From Bacteroidales bacterium (GTDB taxonomy: Bacteria; Bacteroidota; Bacteroidia; Bacteroidales; UBA932), in NCBI GenBank assembly GCA_017437755.1, contig JAFRXI010000034.1, positions 1-32,460 on the forward strand: DNA of 32,460 nucleotides. The letters are read 5' to 3'. The notes beneath the pieces are model-generated. The model had not been told where the DNA came from. It saw nothing but the letters and a program-made list of their open reading frames with translations, and ran no database searches. This document shows, in pieces, positions 7,966 to 15,561 of the stretch (its first letter is position 1; every line of letters starts with the position of its first letter). A program made the translations under genes and the position numbers.

Positions 7966-9843
7966 ATGAAAAAGATATTAAAGTATACTTTCGCCATGGT
8001 CCTGAGCCTTGGACTGATTTCCTGCAACAAGCAATCCAATGACGATATTCCCTTGACCCGGGCCGGTTTGGAGCGGTTCATTTCGGAAATGTACGATTTC
8101 ATCCCCATGGACGCTTTCAATACCAAGGACCAGCACACGATGCTGGCAACATACTCGAAGGCCAATGACTACACCGTCAACGTGACCGGTTTCTGGGATT
8201 ACTCCAAGATAGGATCGATCAACCGTTTCCTCGCCAAACTTGACGAGGCCTTGAACAAGGGGGTGATCAGCGATGACACTTACGGCCAGATGCGGGGCGA
8301 AGCCATTTTCGCGCGCGCCTACTGCTATTTTGCCATGGTCCGTCGCTACGGCGGAGTACCTATAGTAACCGAGCCGGGGGACGAAAAGCACATCAGCGAG
8401 CGCAGCACCGAGAAGCAGACCTGGGATTTCGTGATCTCCGAACTGGACAATGCCGCCGACCTGCTGCCCGAATGGCCGTCAGGTGGAATGTCCCGAGCCA
8501 CAAAGTGGGCCGCACTCGGACTGCAGTCCCGTGTGGCCCTGTACGCAGCCACCCTGAGCAAATACTGGGCAAAGGCAGGAATCCCGTCCAGTTACAAGGC
8601 GGTAACGGAAAAACTCACATACATGGAGTCTTCCTATGCAGATACCTATTTTGCCAAGTGCATCGAGGCCTGTGACCAGATCATCGATTCCCAGAGATTC
8701 TCCCTGTACGGCGGCGCCACCACCTCGGTCACCAAGGCTCAGGAACACCTCACGGAACTGTTCCTGGGCTGGCATGACGAAGAGTTCATCTTCGGCAAGT
8801 CCTACAATACCAGCACTGTGATGGGCGGGGACAACGGCTTTGACCTCATCAATTCTCCCAACCAGAAGCACGGTACCGGGTCCGGCGCCGGCTGGGGTAA
8901 TTACTCCATAACGTCGGACTTCGTGGATGAGTTCGACAATTACAATTCGGCCGGCGGACGCGCAGACGGTACGATAAGGACCCGTAACGACGGCAAGGAG
9001 GAAATTTACTTCTCGGATATCGACAATTCTTCCTCCTCCTTCGACAAGACGGCGGATTTCATCAAATACGCCCACCCGTATGATCCTTTCAGCCAGAAGG
9101 ATGCCCGTTTCAAGGCCTGGGTGCTGTATCCCGGCGCCTACTTCCGTGACATCGCCATCGTGGCGCAGGGCGGCTACTGGCTTGCCGACGGAACGCTCGA
9201 GTTCTATCAGCCTAATTCCACTACCGTCAACGGCGTAACCTTTTACGAACTCGGTGCCGATACCAAGGAAGGCATGTCCGCTTTCTTCGATATCGCCAAC
9301 AAGGGAAAGAGCAACCAATCCTATTTCTGGAGCACGTCGTTCGGCCTCCGGAAGTTCCTGGATCCCGATAAGGTCCCGGACAGGTCCTCCAATCCCTGGT
9401 ACGACATCCGCTATGCGGAGATCCTGCTCAATTACGCCGAGGCCTATGCCGAGAGCGGAAAGGGCAATTCCACCAAGGCGAAGAAGGCCCTGAACGACAT
9501 CCGTCGCCGTGCCGCATTCACCGACGAGATCTATCCCACGCTAGAGAATATCCTCCATGAGCGCCGGGTGGAGTTTGCGTTCGAAGGCCATGAGAGCTAC
9601 ACTCTCTGGCGCCGCCGCGAATACCTTGCCACCCGTACGGAGAATCCATACCGCAAGCACACCCTGGTGCCCGTTCTTGACCTCCGGAGCAGTACTCCAA
9701 AGTACATCTTCCCGCGCGCCAACGCTTACTGGAGCGATGTCAAGAACTCCCCGGAAGGTGTAGGCATCGACCCTCTGGACTACTACGCTCCCATCCCCAA
9801 CGCATCAAAGAGCCGCCTTACGGTCAATCCTTGCCAGGAATAG
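7966..9843 (+). CDS. SusD/RagB-family outer-membrane lipoprotein (orphan)
   Basis: This 625-aa protein has a lipoprotein signal (MKKILKYTFAMVLSLGLISC, lipobox LISC with Cys20). It has SusD features: an N-terminal helical region, GEAIFARAYCYFAMVRRYGGVPIV near 110-133, and a C-terminal block with WYDIRYAEILLNYAEAYAESG and ILHERRVEFAFEGHESYTLWR. SusD proteins cap a SusC-type TonB-dependent transporter at the cell surface and bind the glycan or peptide ligand. No SusC gene is adjacent: upstream is the divergent iorA and downstream, 11 bases away, the convergent purU. It has its own -7 box, so it is expressed alone and must pair with a SusC encoded elsewhere or act without one. The ligand is unknown. 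Confidence 0.93.
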   Translation: MKKILKYTFAMVLSLGLISCNKQSNDDIPLTRAGLERFISEMYDFIPMDAFNTKDQHTMLATYSKANDYTVNVTGFWDYSKIGSINRFLAKLDEALNKGVISDDTYGQMRGEAIFARAYCYFAMVRRYGGVPIVTEPGDEKHISERSTEKQTWDFVISELDNAADLLPEWPSGGMSRATKWAALGLQSRVALYAATLSKYWAKAGIPSSYKAVTEKLTYMESSYADTYFAKCIEACDQIIDSQRFSLYGGATTSVTKAQEHLTELFLGWHDEEFIFGKSYNTSTVMGGDNGFDLINSPNQKHGTGSGAGWGNYSITSDFVDEFDNYNSAGGRADGTIRTRNDGKEEIYFSDIDNSSSSFDKTADFIKYAHPYDPFSQKDARFKAWVLYPGAYFRDIAIVAQGGYWLADGTLEFYQPNSTTVNGVTFYELGADTKEGMSAFFDIANKGKSNQSYFWSTSFGLRKFLDPDKVPDRSSNPWYDIRYAEILLNYAEAYAESGKGNSTKAKKALNDIRRRAAFTDEIYPTLENILHERRVEFAFEGHESYTLWRRREYLATRTENPYRKHTLVPVLDLRSSTPKYIFPRANAYWSDVKNSPEGVGIDPLDYYAPIPNASKSRLTVNPCQE

Positions 9844-9854
9844 TCTATGTTTGA

Positions 9855-10721
9855 TTACCCGAAGATGACCGTACGGTTCTTGTAGGTCAGGATCTTCCGC
9901 TCGATGTGCCGGGTTACGGCACGGCTGAGGACGATCTTTTCCAGGTCGCGTCCCTTAAGCATCAGGCTCTCAGGGGTGTCCTTGTGGGTAATCCGTACAA
10001 CATCCTGTTCGATAATGGGGCCGGCGTCCAGTTCCCGGGTAACGTAATGGCTGGTGGCACCGATAATCTTGACTCCCCGCTCATAAGCCTGGTGATAGGG
10101 CCGTGCCCCGACGAATGCGGGCAGGAAAGAGTGGTGGATGTTGATGATGTGGTGCGGATAGCGTGCAATCATCCCATCGCTTATAACCTGCATGTACCTA
10201 GCGAGCACAATAAACGTAACGCGCTCGCGCTCAAGCAGTTCCATTTCCTCCCGTTCCACCTCTTCGCGATTGGACTTGTCCGGCGCGATGCTCCATACAT
10301 AGAACGGTATGCCAAACTGCTCCGCCACTTCCCGGAGGTCCTCATGGTTGCTCACGATGCAGGGGATGTCCACCTCCCACTCTCCGGCATAGTAGCGGGC
10401 CAGAAGATCGTAGAGGCAGTGGCTCATCCGGCTCACGAAAATAGCCATCCGCGGCTTTTCTTCACTGAAAGACACGCTTGAGTACATATCATAACGGTCG
10501 GAGAATGCGGCGTCCACCTCCTGTTTGATACGCTCCCTCGGTATGGAGAAACCGTCCAGCTCCCATTCTATCCGCATGAAGAGCCGCTTATCAAGGGTGT
10601 CCACATATTGGTCGAGATAAACTATATTGCCCCCGTTCCGGGTGATGAACCCCGTCACTTCCGTGATGATGCCCTGGCGGTCAGGACAGTGAAGGAGGAT
10701 GATGGCCTTGCCTGTTGACAT
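9855..10721 (-). CDS. purU: Formyltetrahydrofolate deformylase
   Basis: This 288-aa protein has an N-terminal ACT domain (residues 5-85, HCPDRQGIITEVTGFI) and a formyltransferase-like hydrolase domain. The catalytic Asn-His-Asp set is visible as N194 and H196 in INIHHSFLPAF and D232 in RELDAGPIIEQD. PurU hydrolyses 10-formyl-THF to formate and THF, which balances one-carbon pools and can supply formate to PurT. The frame is open to 10784, but a perfect -7 box at 10744-10751 lies inside that extension, and the ATG at 10721 gives the normal PurU N-terminus and length. It converges on the SusD gene. Confidence 0.94.
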   Translation of the reverse strand: MSTGKAIILLHCPDRQGIITEVTGFITRNGGNIVYLDQYVDTLDKRLFMRIEWELDGFSIPRERIKQEVDAAFSDRYDMYSSVSFSEEKPRMAIFVSRMSHCLYDLLARYYAGEWEVDIPCIVSNHEDLREVAEQFGIPFYVWSIAPDKSNREEVEREEMELLERERVTFIVLARYMQVISDGMIARYPHHIINIHHSFLPAFVGARPYHQAYERGVKIIGATSHYVTRELDAGPIIEQDVVRITHKDTPESLMLKGRDLEKIVLSRAVTRHIERKILTYKNRTVIFG

Positions 10722-10743
10722 GATGCATTGACTGTTTTCGGTA

Positions 10744-10751
10744 CAAAGATA
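10744..10751 (-). promoter_or_regulatory. -7 promoter box for purU
   Basis: The minus strand reads TATCTTTG, 22 bases before the ATG at 10721. It decides the start: an ATG at 10784 would lie upstream of the transcript. Confidence 0.6.
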
Positions 10752-10823
10752 AGCCTTTTTCCGGTAATTGTATTTTTCAGGCAAAATGAGGAATTATGAA
10801 GCAGGAATCAATTTGGAATGAGT

Positions 10824-10853
10824 TTTGCGGGCAATCAGATGCCGTGCAATTTG
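10824..10853 (+). promoter_or_regulatory. Possible -33/-7 promoter of the 160-aa lipoprotein
   Basis: TTTG at 10824-10827 and GCAATTTG at 10846-10853 are 18 bases apart, close to Bacteroidota spacing, but the TA of TAnnTTTG is missing. It would give a leader of about 30 bases before the ATG at 10892. Confidence 0.35.
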
Positions 10854-10891
10854 TACGATTAAAATGGAAGAATGACAATAAACCATTTATC

Positions 10892-11374
10892 ATGAAAAAG
10901 TTGTTATTATTAGCTGCAGTAGCTTGTACTGCCCTTTTCACATCCTGTGACAAGATGGGCGTTTCACACACAGGGGACGTTACCGGAAATCTGTACGGTG
11001 TCTGGGCGCTTGACACCAAAACTGTTCAGACCACGGCCTCGGACGGTTCCGTAACCACCAATGAAGCGGATTATACCAATGTCCATTACTACCTTGCCTT
11101 CAGCGATTTCCCCTTCCCTCACGCATTTGTCAAAGAAGGCAGTTTCACCGATGCGGATCTTGATGATGTGGACGTGGACTATTCTAAGTACTCCTACAAT
11201 GCCGACGAAAAGAAAATCAGTTTCCTTTCAGCAAGCCTCGTCCTCACAACCGGATTGAAGAATATGTCGTTAATCGGTACTTTCGATGTGGTTGAACTGA
11301 GTAAAAACAAACTGGTTCTCAAACAGACTCTATTCAACACAGCTACCATTTATTCTTTCACCAAAAAGAAGTAA
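10892..11374 (+). CDS. Hypothetical lipoprotein, 160 aa
   Basis: The signal is MKKLLLLAAVACTALFTSC, with lipobox FTSC, so the mature protein is a lipid-anchored domain of about 140 residues. It begins with VTGNLYGVWALDTKT and alternates beta-strand-like stretches (KISFLSASLVL, LSLIGTFDVV-like, KLVLKQTLF), which resembles lipocalin-like small Bacteroidota lipoproteins. I cannot name the family. The longer open frame from 10796 has no signal peptide and runs through the probable promoter, so the ATG at 10892 is chosen. A strong terminator follows, so the gene is monocistronic. Confidence 0.75.
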   Translation: MKKLLLLAAVACTALFTSCDKMGVSHTGDVTGNLYGVWALDTKTVQTTASDGSVTTNEADYTNVHYYLAFSDFPFPHAFVKEGSFTDADLDDVDVDYSKYSYNADEKKISFLSASLVLTTGLKNMSLIGTFDVVELSKNKLVLKQTLFNTATIYSFTKKK

Positions 11375-11394
11375 AGATATCACAGACCATCCGG

Positions 11395-11426
11395 AAGGCA
11401 GGCTTTTGAGCCTGCCTTTTTCTTTA
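11395..11426 (+). terminator. Rho-independent terminator after the 160-aa lipoprotein gene
   Basis: AAGGCAGGCT (11395-11404), loop TTTG and AGCCTGCCTT (11409-11418) form a perfect 10-bp stem followed by TTTTTCTTT. It insulates the next gene cluster. Confidence 0.92.
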
Positions 11427-11518
11427 AACCGGCATTCCTACTGTCCTTCCTGCTCCTTTGTGCCCGCGCTGGTCAGTCGGTTATCCATAATATTGCATGC
11501 TTTGTATCCAATTATTGT

Positions 11519-11526
11519 TATATTTG
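11519..11526 (+). promoter_or_regulatory. -7 promoter box for the 175-aa protein / RT cluster
   Basis: TATATTTG matches exactly, 38 bases before the ATG at 11565. The upstream TTTG at 11501-11504 is closer than usual, so the -33 element is uncertain. No terminator is seen between here and the reverse transcriptase gene, so the transcript may include the RNA segment and the RT. Confidence 0.5.
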
Positions 11527-11564
11527 CCAAAGTGAATATTTAAGTAACTAAATACAAACCGATT

Positions 11565-12092
11565 ATGGGTATCCTGAAATCTCTACTCAACCTTGCCGTA
11601 AAGACTGCGGAGACTGCCATCAGGCAGCAGCAGAATCAACAGCGGCCCCAGCAGAACCACAATCCGGCACCTGCGAACAGCACGCCTTCATACGCCGCCT
11701 CATCTGCCGCCCAGGCTGCTCCCGCTGACTGGAATGCCTATTTCGCCGAGATCCTCAGCAGTGCTTTCCCTCAGTTCGGCGTACGCAGGAACGTTCCCGT
11801 CACCGACCTTGCAGGTTATGCCACAGACAATTTCCAGCTCTACTCAACCCGGCCCATGCAAGCTTACAAGGCCGAATGGGGTGCGCCCTATACCTTCGTC
11901 CTCGAGCGTAGCGGAGTGCCTGCCGGAATAGTCATGCTGGGCTCCGGCCATAGCCACGACAGCAATGTCAAGTATCTGATTGCCAGGATGTATGCAAAGA
12001 AACTCGGACTTCCATACATCAACTTCTACACCCAGATGCCCAACGAGCGGCAGTACGTCATCGGGCGTATCCGCAAGTTCATGGGCGAATAA
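11565..12092 (+). CDS. Conserved-looking hypothetical protein, 175 aa, upstream of the RT
   Basis: The N-terminus (MGILKSLLNLAVKTAETAI) is an amphipathic helix, followed by a Gln/Pro/Ala-rich low-complexity linker (residues 21-55) and a compact C-terminal domain of about 120 residues. That domain ends in YLIARMYAKKLGLPYINFY, then a helix. The strand-helix-strand order after FVLERSGVPAGIVML recalls restriction-endonuclease-like (PD-(D/E)XK) folds, but the usual acidic and lysine residues are not evident; this is an impression, not a match. There is no signal peptide. It lies 152 bases upstream of the RT start on the same strand, with the possible structured RNA between them. The function is unknown. 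Confidence 0.72.
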   Translation: MGILKSLLNLAVKTAETAIRQQQNQQRPQQNHNPAPANSTPSYAASSAAQAAPADWNAYFAEILSSAFPQFGVRRNVPVTDLAGYATDNFQLYSTRPMQAYKAEWGAPYTFVLERSGVPAGIVMLGSGHSHDSNVKYLIARMYAKKLGLPYINFYTQMPNERQYVIGRIRKFMGE

Positions 12093-12095
12093 AAC

Positions 12096-12235
12096 AGAAG
12101 GCAGAAGGGGATGCGCCTCAAGCGCGCCTGCGAAGGATGCAGCGCCGCCCTACTATGGTTTTGCAGGCAACCGGGCTCCGTACCATCCCGTGAACAGCAA
12201 TTTTGCTGATTCAAACCCCCTCCCCTTCTCCTTCT
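12096..12235 (+). ncRNA. Candidate structured RNA upstream of the reverse transcriptase
   Basis: AGAAGG (12096-12101) pairs with CCTTCT (12230-12235) and AGAAGGGG (12103-12110) with CCCCTTCT (12222-12229), a 14-bp closing stem with a single bulged C at 12102; A12111-T12221 can extend it. Inside are hairpins 12112-12126 (stem TGCGC/GCGCG), 12128-12142 (CTGC/GCAG), 12172-12190 (CGGG/CCCG) and 12195-12208 (CAGCA/TGCTG). GCCTGC (12126-12131) can alternatively pair with GCAGGC (12163-12168). The layout resembles the a1/a2-flanked RNA of retrons and the upstream RNAs of some defence RTs. The arms are purine- and pyrimidine-rich, so chance pairing is possible. It could instead be a leader controlling RT translation. 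Confidence 0.42.
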
Positions 12236-12244
12236 TTCCAAAGT

Positions 12245-13471
12245 ATGTCAAGCATACTCCAAGAACTTTCCGGGCAGCAAGCATGGGAAGAGTTCCTTGC
12301 CTACAGGCTTAAGAAGGGCCGCTTCAACTGGCATGGGTTTGAAGAGGCTGATTCCTACGTAGCTTCAAAGGCATTTGCCGCCATCGCCGGGAAGCTGCTT
12401 GCCGGAGAGAGCCCAGGAATCCCCGAAAAGCACCTTGTGAACAAGATGGGGACCGGTCGCAAGCGGGTGGTTTACAGTTACCCGCCCGAGAGCCAGCGTG
12501 CACTCAAACTCATCGCCCATCTCCTCTATAAGTACGACCATACCCTTCCCCGGAACTGCTATTCGTTCCGCCGCGGGCTCACTGCGCAAAAGGCCGTGCT
12601 GAGGCTCATCCGACAGGTTGGAGACTCCCCCTTCTGGGCATACAAGCTTGACATCCACGACTACTTCAACTCCATTTCCGTTCCCCTGCTGCTGCCGGTC
12701 CTGAAGGAGACCCTGTCGGACGACGAGACTCTCTACGGTTTCTTCAGGGAAATGCTCTCCGACGACCGCGCCCTGTTCGACGGCGCCATCATCAGGGAGT
12801 CCAAGGGGGTGATGGCGGGAACCCCTACGGCCCCGTTTCTTGCCGACCTCTACCTGTCCGAGGTCGACCGCCATTTTGCCGCCGCAGGAGAGCCTTACGC
12901 ACGATACTCCGACGACATGATCCTCTTTGCACGCACCTGTGAAGAGTTGCAAGGCCATATCGAAACGCTTAAAGACTTCCTCGCCAAGTACCGCCTCCAG
13001 CCCAATCCGTCCAAGGAAAGGATATACTTCCCCGGCGAGCCCTTCGACTTCCTGGGCTTCAAGTGCCTGGGGCGCAGGATCGACATCGCGGATTCCTCAA
13101 AACGCAAGATGAAAGACCGGATAAGGCGAAGGGCACGCGCGCTTAACAGGTGGCGGAGCATCAATGGAATAGAGCCCGCCAGGGCCATGAAGGCCCTCAT
13201 CAACAGTTTCAACCGGAAGTTCTTCGAGGGAGACGACCCGCATGACCTCACATGGTCCAGATGGTTCTTCCCCATTATCAACAGCACCGGGGGGCTGAAG
13301 GAAATCGACCGGTGCCTGCAACGGAACCTGCGATACCTTGCAACGGGCAGGCACAACAAGGCCAACTACCGTGTAAGGTACAAAGACCTGAAGGCCCTTG
13401 GATACAAGAGCCTGGTTCATGAATATTACATTTACATGAGCAGAAAAACACTAAATTTGCAGTTGCCATGA
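12245..13471 (+). CDS. Stand-alone reverse transcriptase, unassigned clade
   Basis: This 408-aa protein has RT motifs in order: YSFRRGLTAQKAV (106-118), motif A YKLDIHDYFNSI with D136, motif B GVMAGTPTAPFLAD (188-201), motif C YARYSDDMILFA with Asp223 and Asp224, and motif E-like FDFLGFKCLG (267-276). A basic thumb-like region follows (KRKMKDRIRRRARAL) and a C-terminal block GYKSLVHEYY. Catalytic aspartates are intact. There is no intron-maturase X/HNH domain, no NAxxH or VTG retron signature and no partner typical of diversity-generating elements. The open frame extends to a TTG at 12203, but that would run through the pyrimidine tract of the RNA stem, so the ATG at 12245 is chosen. No Shine-Dalgarno is present. 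It overlaps the next gene by four bases. GC and codon use match the neighbours. Confidence 0.93.
   Translation: MSSILQELSGQQAWEEFLAYRLKKGRFNWHGFEEADSYVASKAFAAIAGKLLAGESPGIPEKHLVNKMGTGRKRVVYSYPPESQRALKLIAHLLYKYDHTLPRNCYSFRRGLTAQKAVLRLIRQVGDSPFWAYKLDIHDYFNSISVPLLLPVLKETLSDDETLYGFFREMLSDDRALFDGAIIRESKGVMAGTPTAPFLADLYLSEVDRHFAAAGEPYARYSDDMILFARTCEELQGHIETLKDFLAKYRLQPNPSKERIYFPGEPFDFLGFKCLGRRIDIADSSKRKMKDRIRRRARALNRWRSINGIEPARAMKALINSFNRKFFEGDDPHDLTWSRWFFPIINSTGGLKEIDRCLQRNLRYLATGRHNKANYRVRYKDLKALGYKSLVHEYYIYMSRKTLNLQLP
13452..13459 (+). promoter_or_regulatory. Possible internal -7 box at the end of the RT gene
   Basis: TAAATTTG is a perfect TAnnTTTG within the last RT codons, nine bases before the ATG at 13468. 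It would give the lipoprotein its own nearly leaderless transcript; chance occurrence is possible. Confidence 0.3.
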
Positions 13472-13986
13472 AACGTATTTTAACCTTAGCATTTGCCATT
13501 GCGGCCATTGCAGCCGCCGTATCATGCGGGCAGTCAGCCGGCAACGCCCCGGCGGTCGTCCCGTCAGAGTATCAGAGTTCAAATCCGGAAAATATGCAAC
13601 AAGTAAGGGATTTCCTGCATAAGGCGGGAGTATACTACCTTGCCACCGTGGACGGGGACCAACCCCAGGTCCGCCCCTTTGGCACGGCGGAAATCATAGA
13701 AGGCAAGCTATACATCCAGACTGGGCACGTAAAGAAAGTGGCAAAGCAGATTGCGGCCAACCCCAAGGTGGCCATCTGTGCCTTTGACGGATCGGAGTGG
13801 CTGAGGATCACCGCAACCCTCGTGGAAGATTCCCGGGTAGAGGTCAAGAAGGCCATGCTCGATGCCAATCCCGGGCTCAGGTCTATGTATGACGAGAACG
13901 ACGACAATACCGCCGTATACTTCCTGAAAGACGCAAAGGCCACTATCAGCGCCTTCACCCACGAGCCGGTAGAGATTGATTTCTGA
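13468..13986 (+). CDS. Exported pyridoxamine-5'-phosphate-oxidase-like flavin-binding lipoprotein
   Basis: This 172-aa protein has signal MKRILTLAFAIAAIAAAVSC and Cys20 in a lipobox. The mature domain reads MQQVRDFLHKAGVYYLATVDGDQPQVRPFGTA..., the split-barrel fold of the PNPOx-like family that binds FMN or F420-type cofactors, with IQTGHVKKVAKQIAANPKVAIC in the core. These proteins are usually cytoplasmic, so export on a lipid anchor is notable. The start overlaps the RT stop by four bases (ATGA), suggesting coupling to the RT, although a -7-like box just upstream could give independent expression. The substrate and any link to the RT are unknown. Confidence 0.85.
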   Translation: MKRILTLAFAIAAIAAAVSCGQSAGNAPAVVPSEYQSSNPENMQQVRDFLHKAGVYYLATVDGDQPQVRPFGTAEIIEGKLYIQTGHVKKVAKQIAANPKVAICAFDGSEWLRITATLVEDSRVEVKKAMLDANPGLRSMYDENDDNTAVYFLKDAKATISAFTHEPVEIDF

Positions 13987-14053
13987 ATGCGGCCGGGCAA
14001 CAGCGCCGGTCCCGCCGGATACTGGAAGGTTGTCCTGAGAGGAGACAGGCTGA

Positions 14054-14242
14054 TTACATCCTGTAACCGCCCTTTGTCACGATGGGCTTGCCGTCGGAGT
14101 CAAGGAGCGGCGTGAGACCTCCGCCGTATCCACGGCATATGTAGAGGTAGTTGACACCTGTTTCCTTATCCACTATGACCACTGCATCGGTCATGAAGCT
14201 GAGGCCTTCCCTCTCCTGGATGTCAAATCTGTCTTTCTTCAT
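14054..14242 (-). CDS. DUF6440 family small protein
   Basis: This 62-aa protein has the core VVIVDKETGVNYLYICRGYG followed by GGLTPLLDSDGKPIV, which I recognise as the DUF6440 pattern (a short beta-rich protein widespread in gut Firmicutes and Bacteroidota, function unknown). It begins two bases after the thrC stop and so is the third gene of the thrB-thrC operon. There is no signal peptide or membrane segment. The convergent lipoprotein gene ends 67 bases beyond its stop; that gap holds short GC hairpins but no T-run. Confidence 0.8.
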   Translation of the reverse strand: MKKDRFDIQEREGLSFMTDAVVIVDKETGVNYLYICRGYGGGLTPLLDSDGKPIVTKGGYRM

Positions 14243-14244
14243 AA

Positions 14245-15561
14245 TTATAGCGATTTCTTGGAACTGCAGTTCAGAAGCAGGTACTCTTTGAAAGAAGCGA
14301 AATCCCGCGGCAGGTCGACCGCCCGCTTCCGGCCGTTGATGAAAGCGGCAAGCCTGTCTGGAACGGCAACCGGTTCACCTATGATTTTTTCTACCGTATC
14401 CTTGAACTTGGCGGGATGGGCCGTCTCGCAGAAGAAACCCGTCTCGCCGGGGCGCAGGCCCTCCTTGAGTGCACGGTAGCCGCAGGCTCCGTGAGGGTCC
14501 AGAAGGTAGCCTGTACGCTCGTAACAATCCTTTATTGTCCAGGCAATCTCCGAATCCTTATACGTAGCGCCGGAGATGTCGGAGCGGACGGCCCGGGCGT
14601 CACGGCCATACAGGTCCCATATCCGGGCAAAGTTGCTGGGGTCGCCCACGTCCATGGCATTGGCGATAGTAGCCAGCGACGGCCTCGGCATGTACCGCCC
14701 GGTCTGAAGGAATTCGTAAAAGACGCTGTTGGCATTGTTGGCGGCGATGAAACGCTTGATCGGCAGTCCCATGCGCTTTGCCACAAGGGCCGCACACAGG
14801 TTGCCGAAGTTCCCGCTGGGCACACAGCATACCACATCGCGGGCCTTGCCTGCGGCCTGCAGCCCGGCATAGGCCTGGAAATAATAGAACGCCTGAGGAA
14901 GGAAACGCGCCACATTGATACTGTTTGCCGACGTAAGCCGCATCCGTCCATTCAGTTCCGAATCCATGAAGGCTGCCTTCACAAGGGCCTGGCAGTCATC
15001 GAAAGTACCGTCCACCGCAATGGCCGTGATATTCTTTCCGAGGGTTGTGAACTGGCATTCCTGTATGGGACTGACCTTGCCCTTGGGATATAGCACGAAT
15101 ACCCTGATGCCCTCGACGCCAAGGAAACCGTTGGCCACCGCACTTCCGGTATCGCCCGAAGTGGCCACCAGCACGTTGATCTCCCCTTCCCCGCCGGTAA
15201 GGTAACCCAGCAGCCTGGCCATGAAACGTGCGCCCACGTCCTTGAAAGCCAGGGTGGGGCCGTGGAACAGTTCCAGTGCGTATATCCCGGGTTCCACCTC
15301 GTGAACCGGACAATCAAAGGTAAGGGCCGAACCGACGATACGGCGAAGTTCCTCCGACGGGATATCTTCCCCGAAGAAAGCCTCGGCCACCACCGCGGAA
15401 TTCTCAACCAACGACCTGGTACACAGCGTATTGATAAAATCTTCCGGCAGGGTGTGGATGGTCTCGGGCATGTAAAGCCCGCGGTCCTCGGCAAGTCCTC
15501 TGGCTACCGCCTTGGGCAGGGCGGCCGAGGGTGCCTTGCCGTTTGTACTGTAATACATCAT
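14245..15561 (-). CDS. thrC: Threonine synthase
   Basis: This 438-aa PLP enzyme starts MMYYSTNGKAPSAALPKAVARG, with the cofactor lysine in ELFHGPTLAFKDVGARF (K107) and the phosphate-binding stretch VATSGDTGSAVANGF. It converts O-phospho-L-homoserine to threonine. The frame is open to 15615, but the ATG at 15561 overlaps the thrB stop by four bases and gives the family N-terminus; a second ATG follows immediately. It sits directly after homoserine kinase, as expected for thrBC. No thrA (aspartokinase-homoserine dehydrogenase) is next to it in this window. Confidence 0.96.
   Translation of the reverse strand: MMYYSTNGKAPSAALPKAVARGLAEDRGLYMPETIHTLPEDFINTLCTRSLVENSAVVAEAFFGEDIPSEELRRIVGSALTFDCPVHEVEPGIYALELFHGPTLAFKDVGARFMARLLGYLTGGEGEINVLVATSGDTGSAVANGFLGVEGIRVFVLYPKGKVSPIQECQFTTLGKNITAIAVDGTFDDCQALVKAAFMDSELNGRMRLTSANSINVARFLPQAFYYFQAYAGLQAAGKARDVVCCVPSGNFGNLCAALVAKRMGLPIKRFIAANNANSVFYEFLQTGRYMPRPSLATIANAMDVGDPSNFARIWDLYGRDARAVRSDISGATYKDSEIAWTIKDCYERTGYLLDPHGACGYRALKEGLRPGETGFFCETAHPAKFKDTVEKIIGEPVAVPDRLAAFINGRKRAVDLPRDFASFKEYLLLNCSSKKSL

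Noticed and set aside
8479-9318. 279-aa frame antisense to the SusD gene
   Set aside because: It is a shadow of a GC-rich gene; the plus-strand protein is an unambiguous SusD and the antisense product has no recognisable features.
10796-10891. N-terminal extension of the 160-aa lipoprotein
   Set aside because: It runs through the probable promoter and hides a clear signal peptide starting at 10892.
12203-12244. RT start at TTG 12203
   Set aside because: It would translate the pyrimidine tract of the inverted repeat as LIQTPSPSPSFQ; the ATG at 12245 begins normal protein.
12096-13471. Canonical retron
   Set aside because: The RT lacks the NAxxH and VTG motifs expected of retron RTs, and no retron effector (e.g. 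toprim or ATPase-HNH) is adjacent. Only the RNA-like layout is similar.
11565-13986. Diversity-generating retroelement or group II intron
   Set aside because: There is no template/variable repeat pair, no Avd, no C-type-lectin target, no intron domain V-like 3' structure and no maturase or endonuclease domain in the RT.
13987-14053. GC hairpins between convergent genes as terminators
   Set aside because: Short stems without T-runs.
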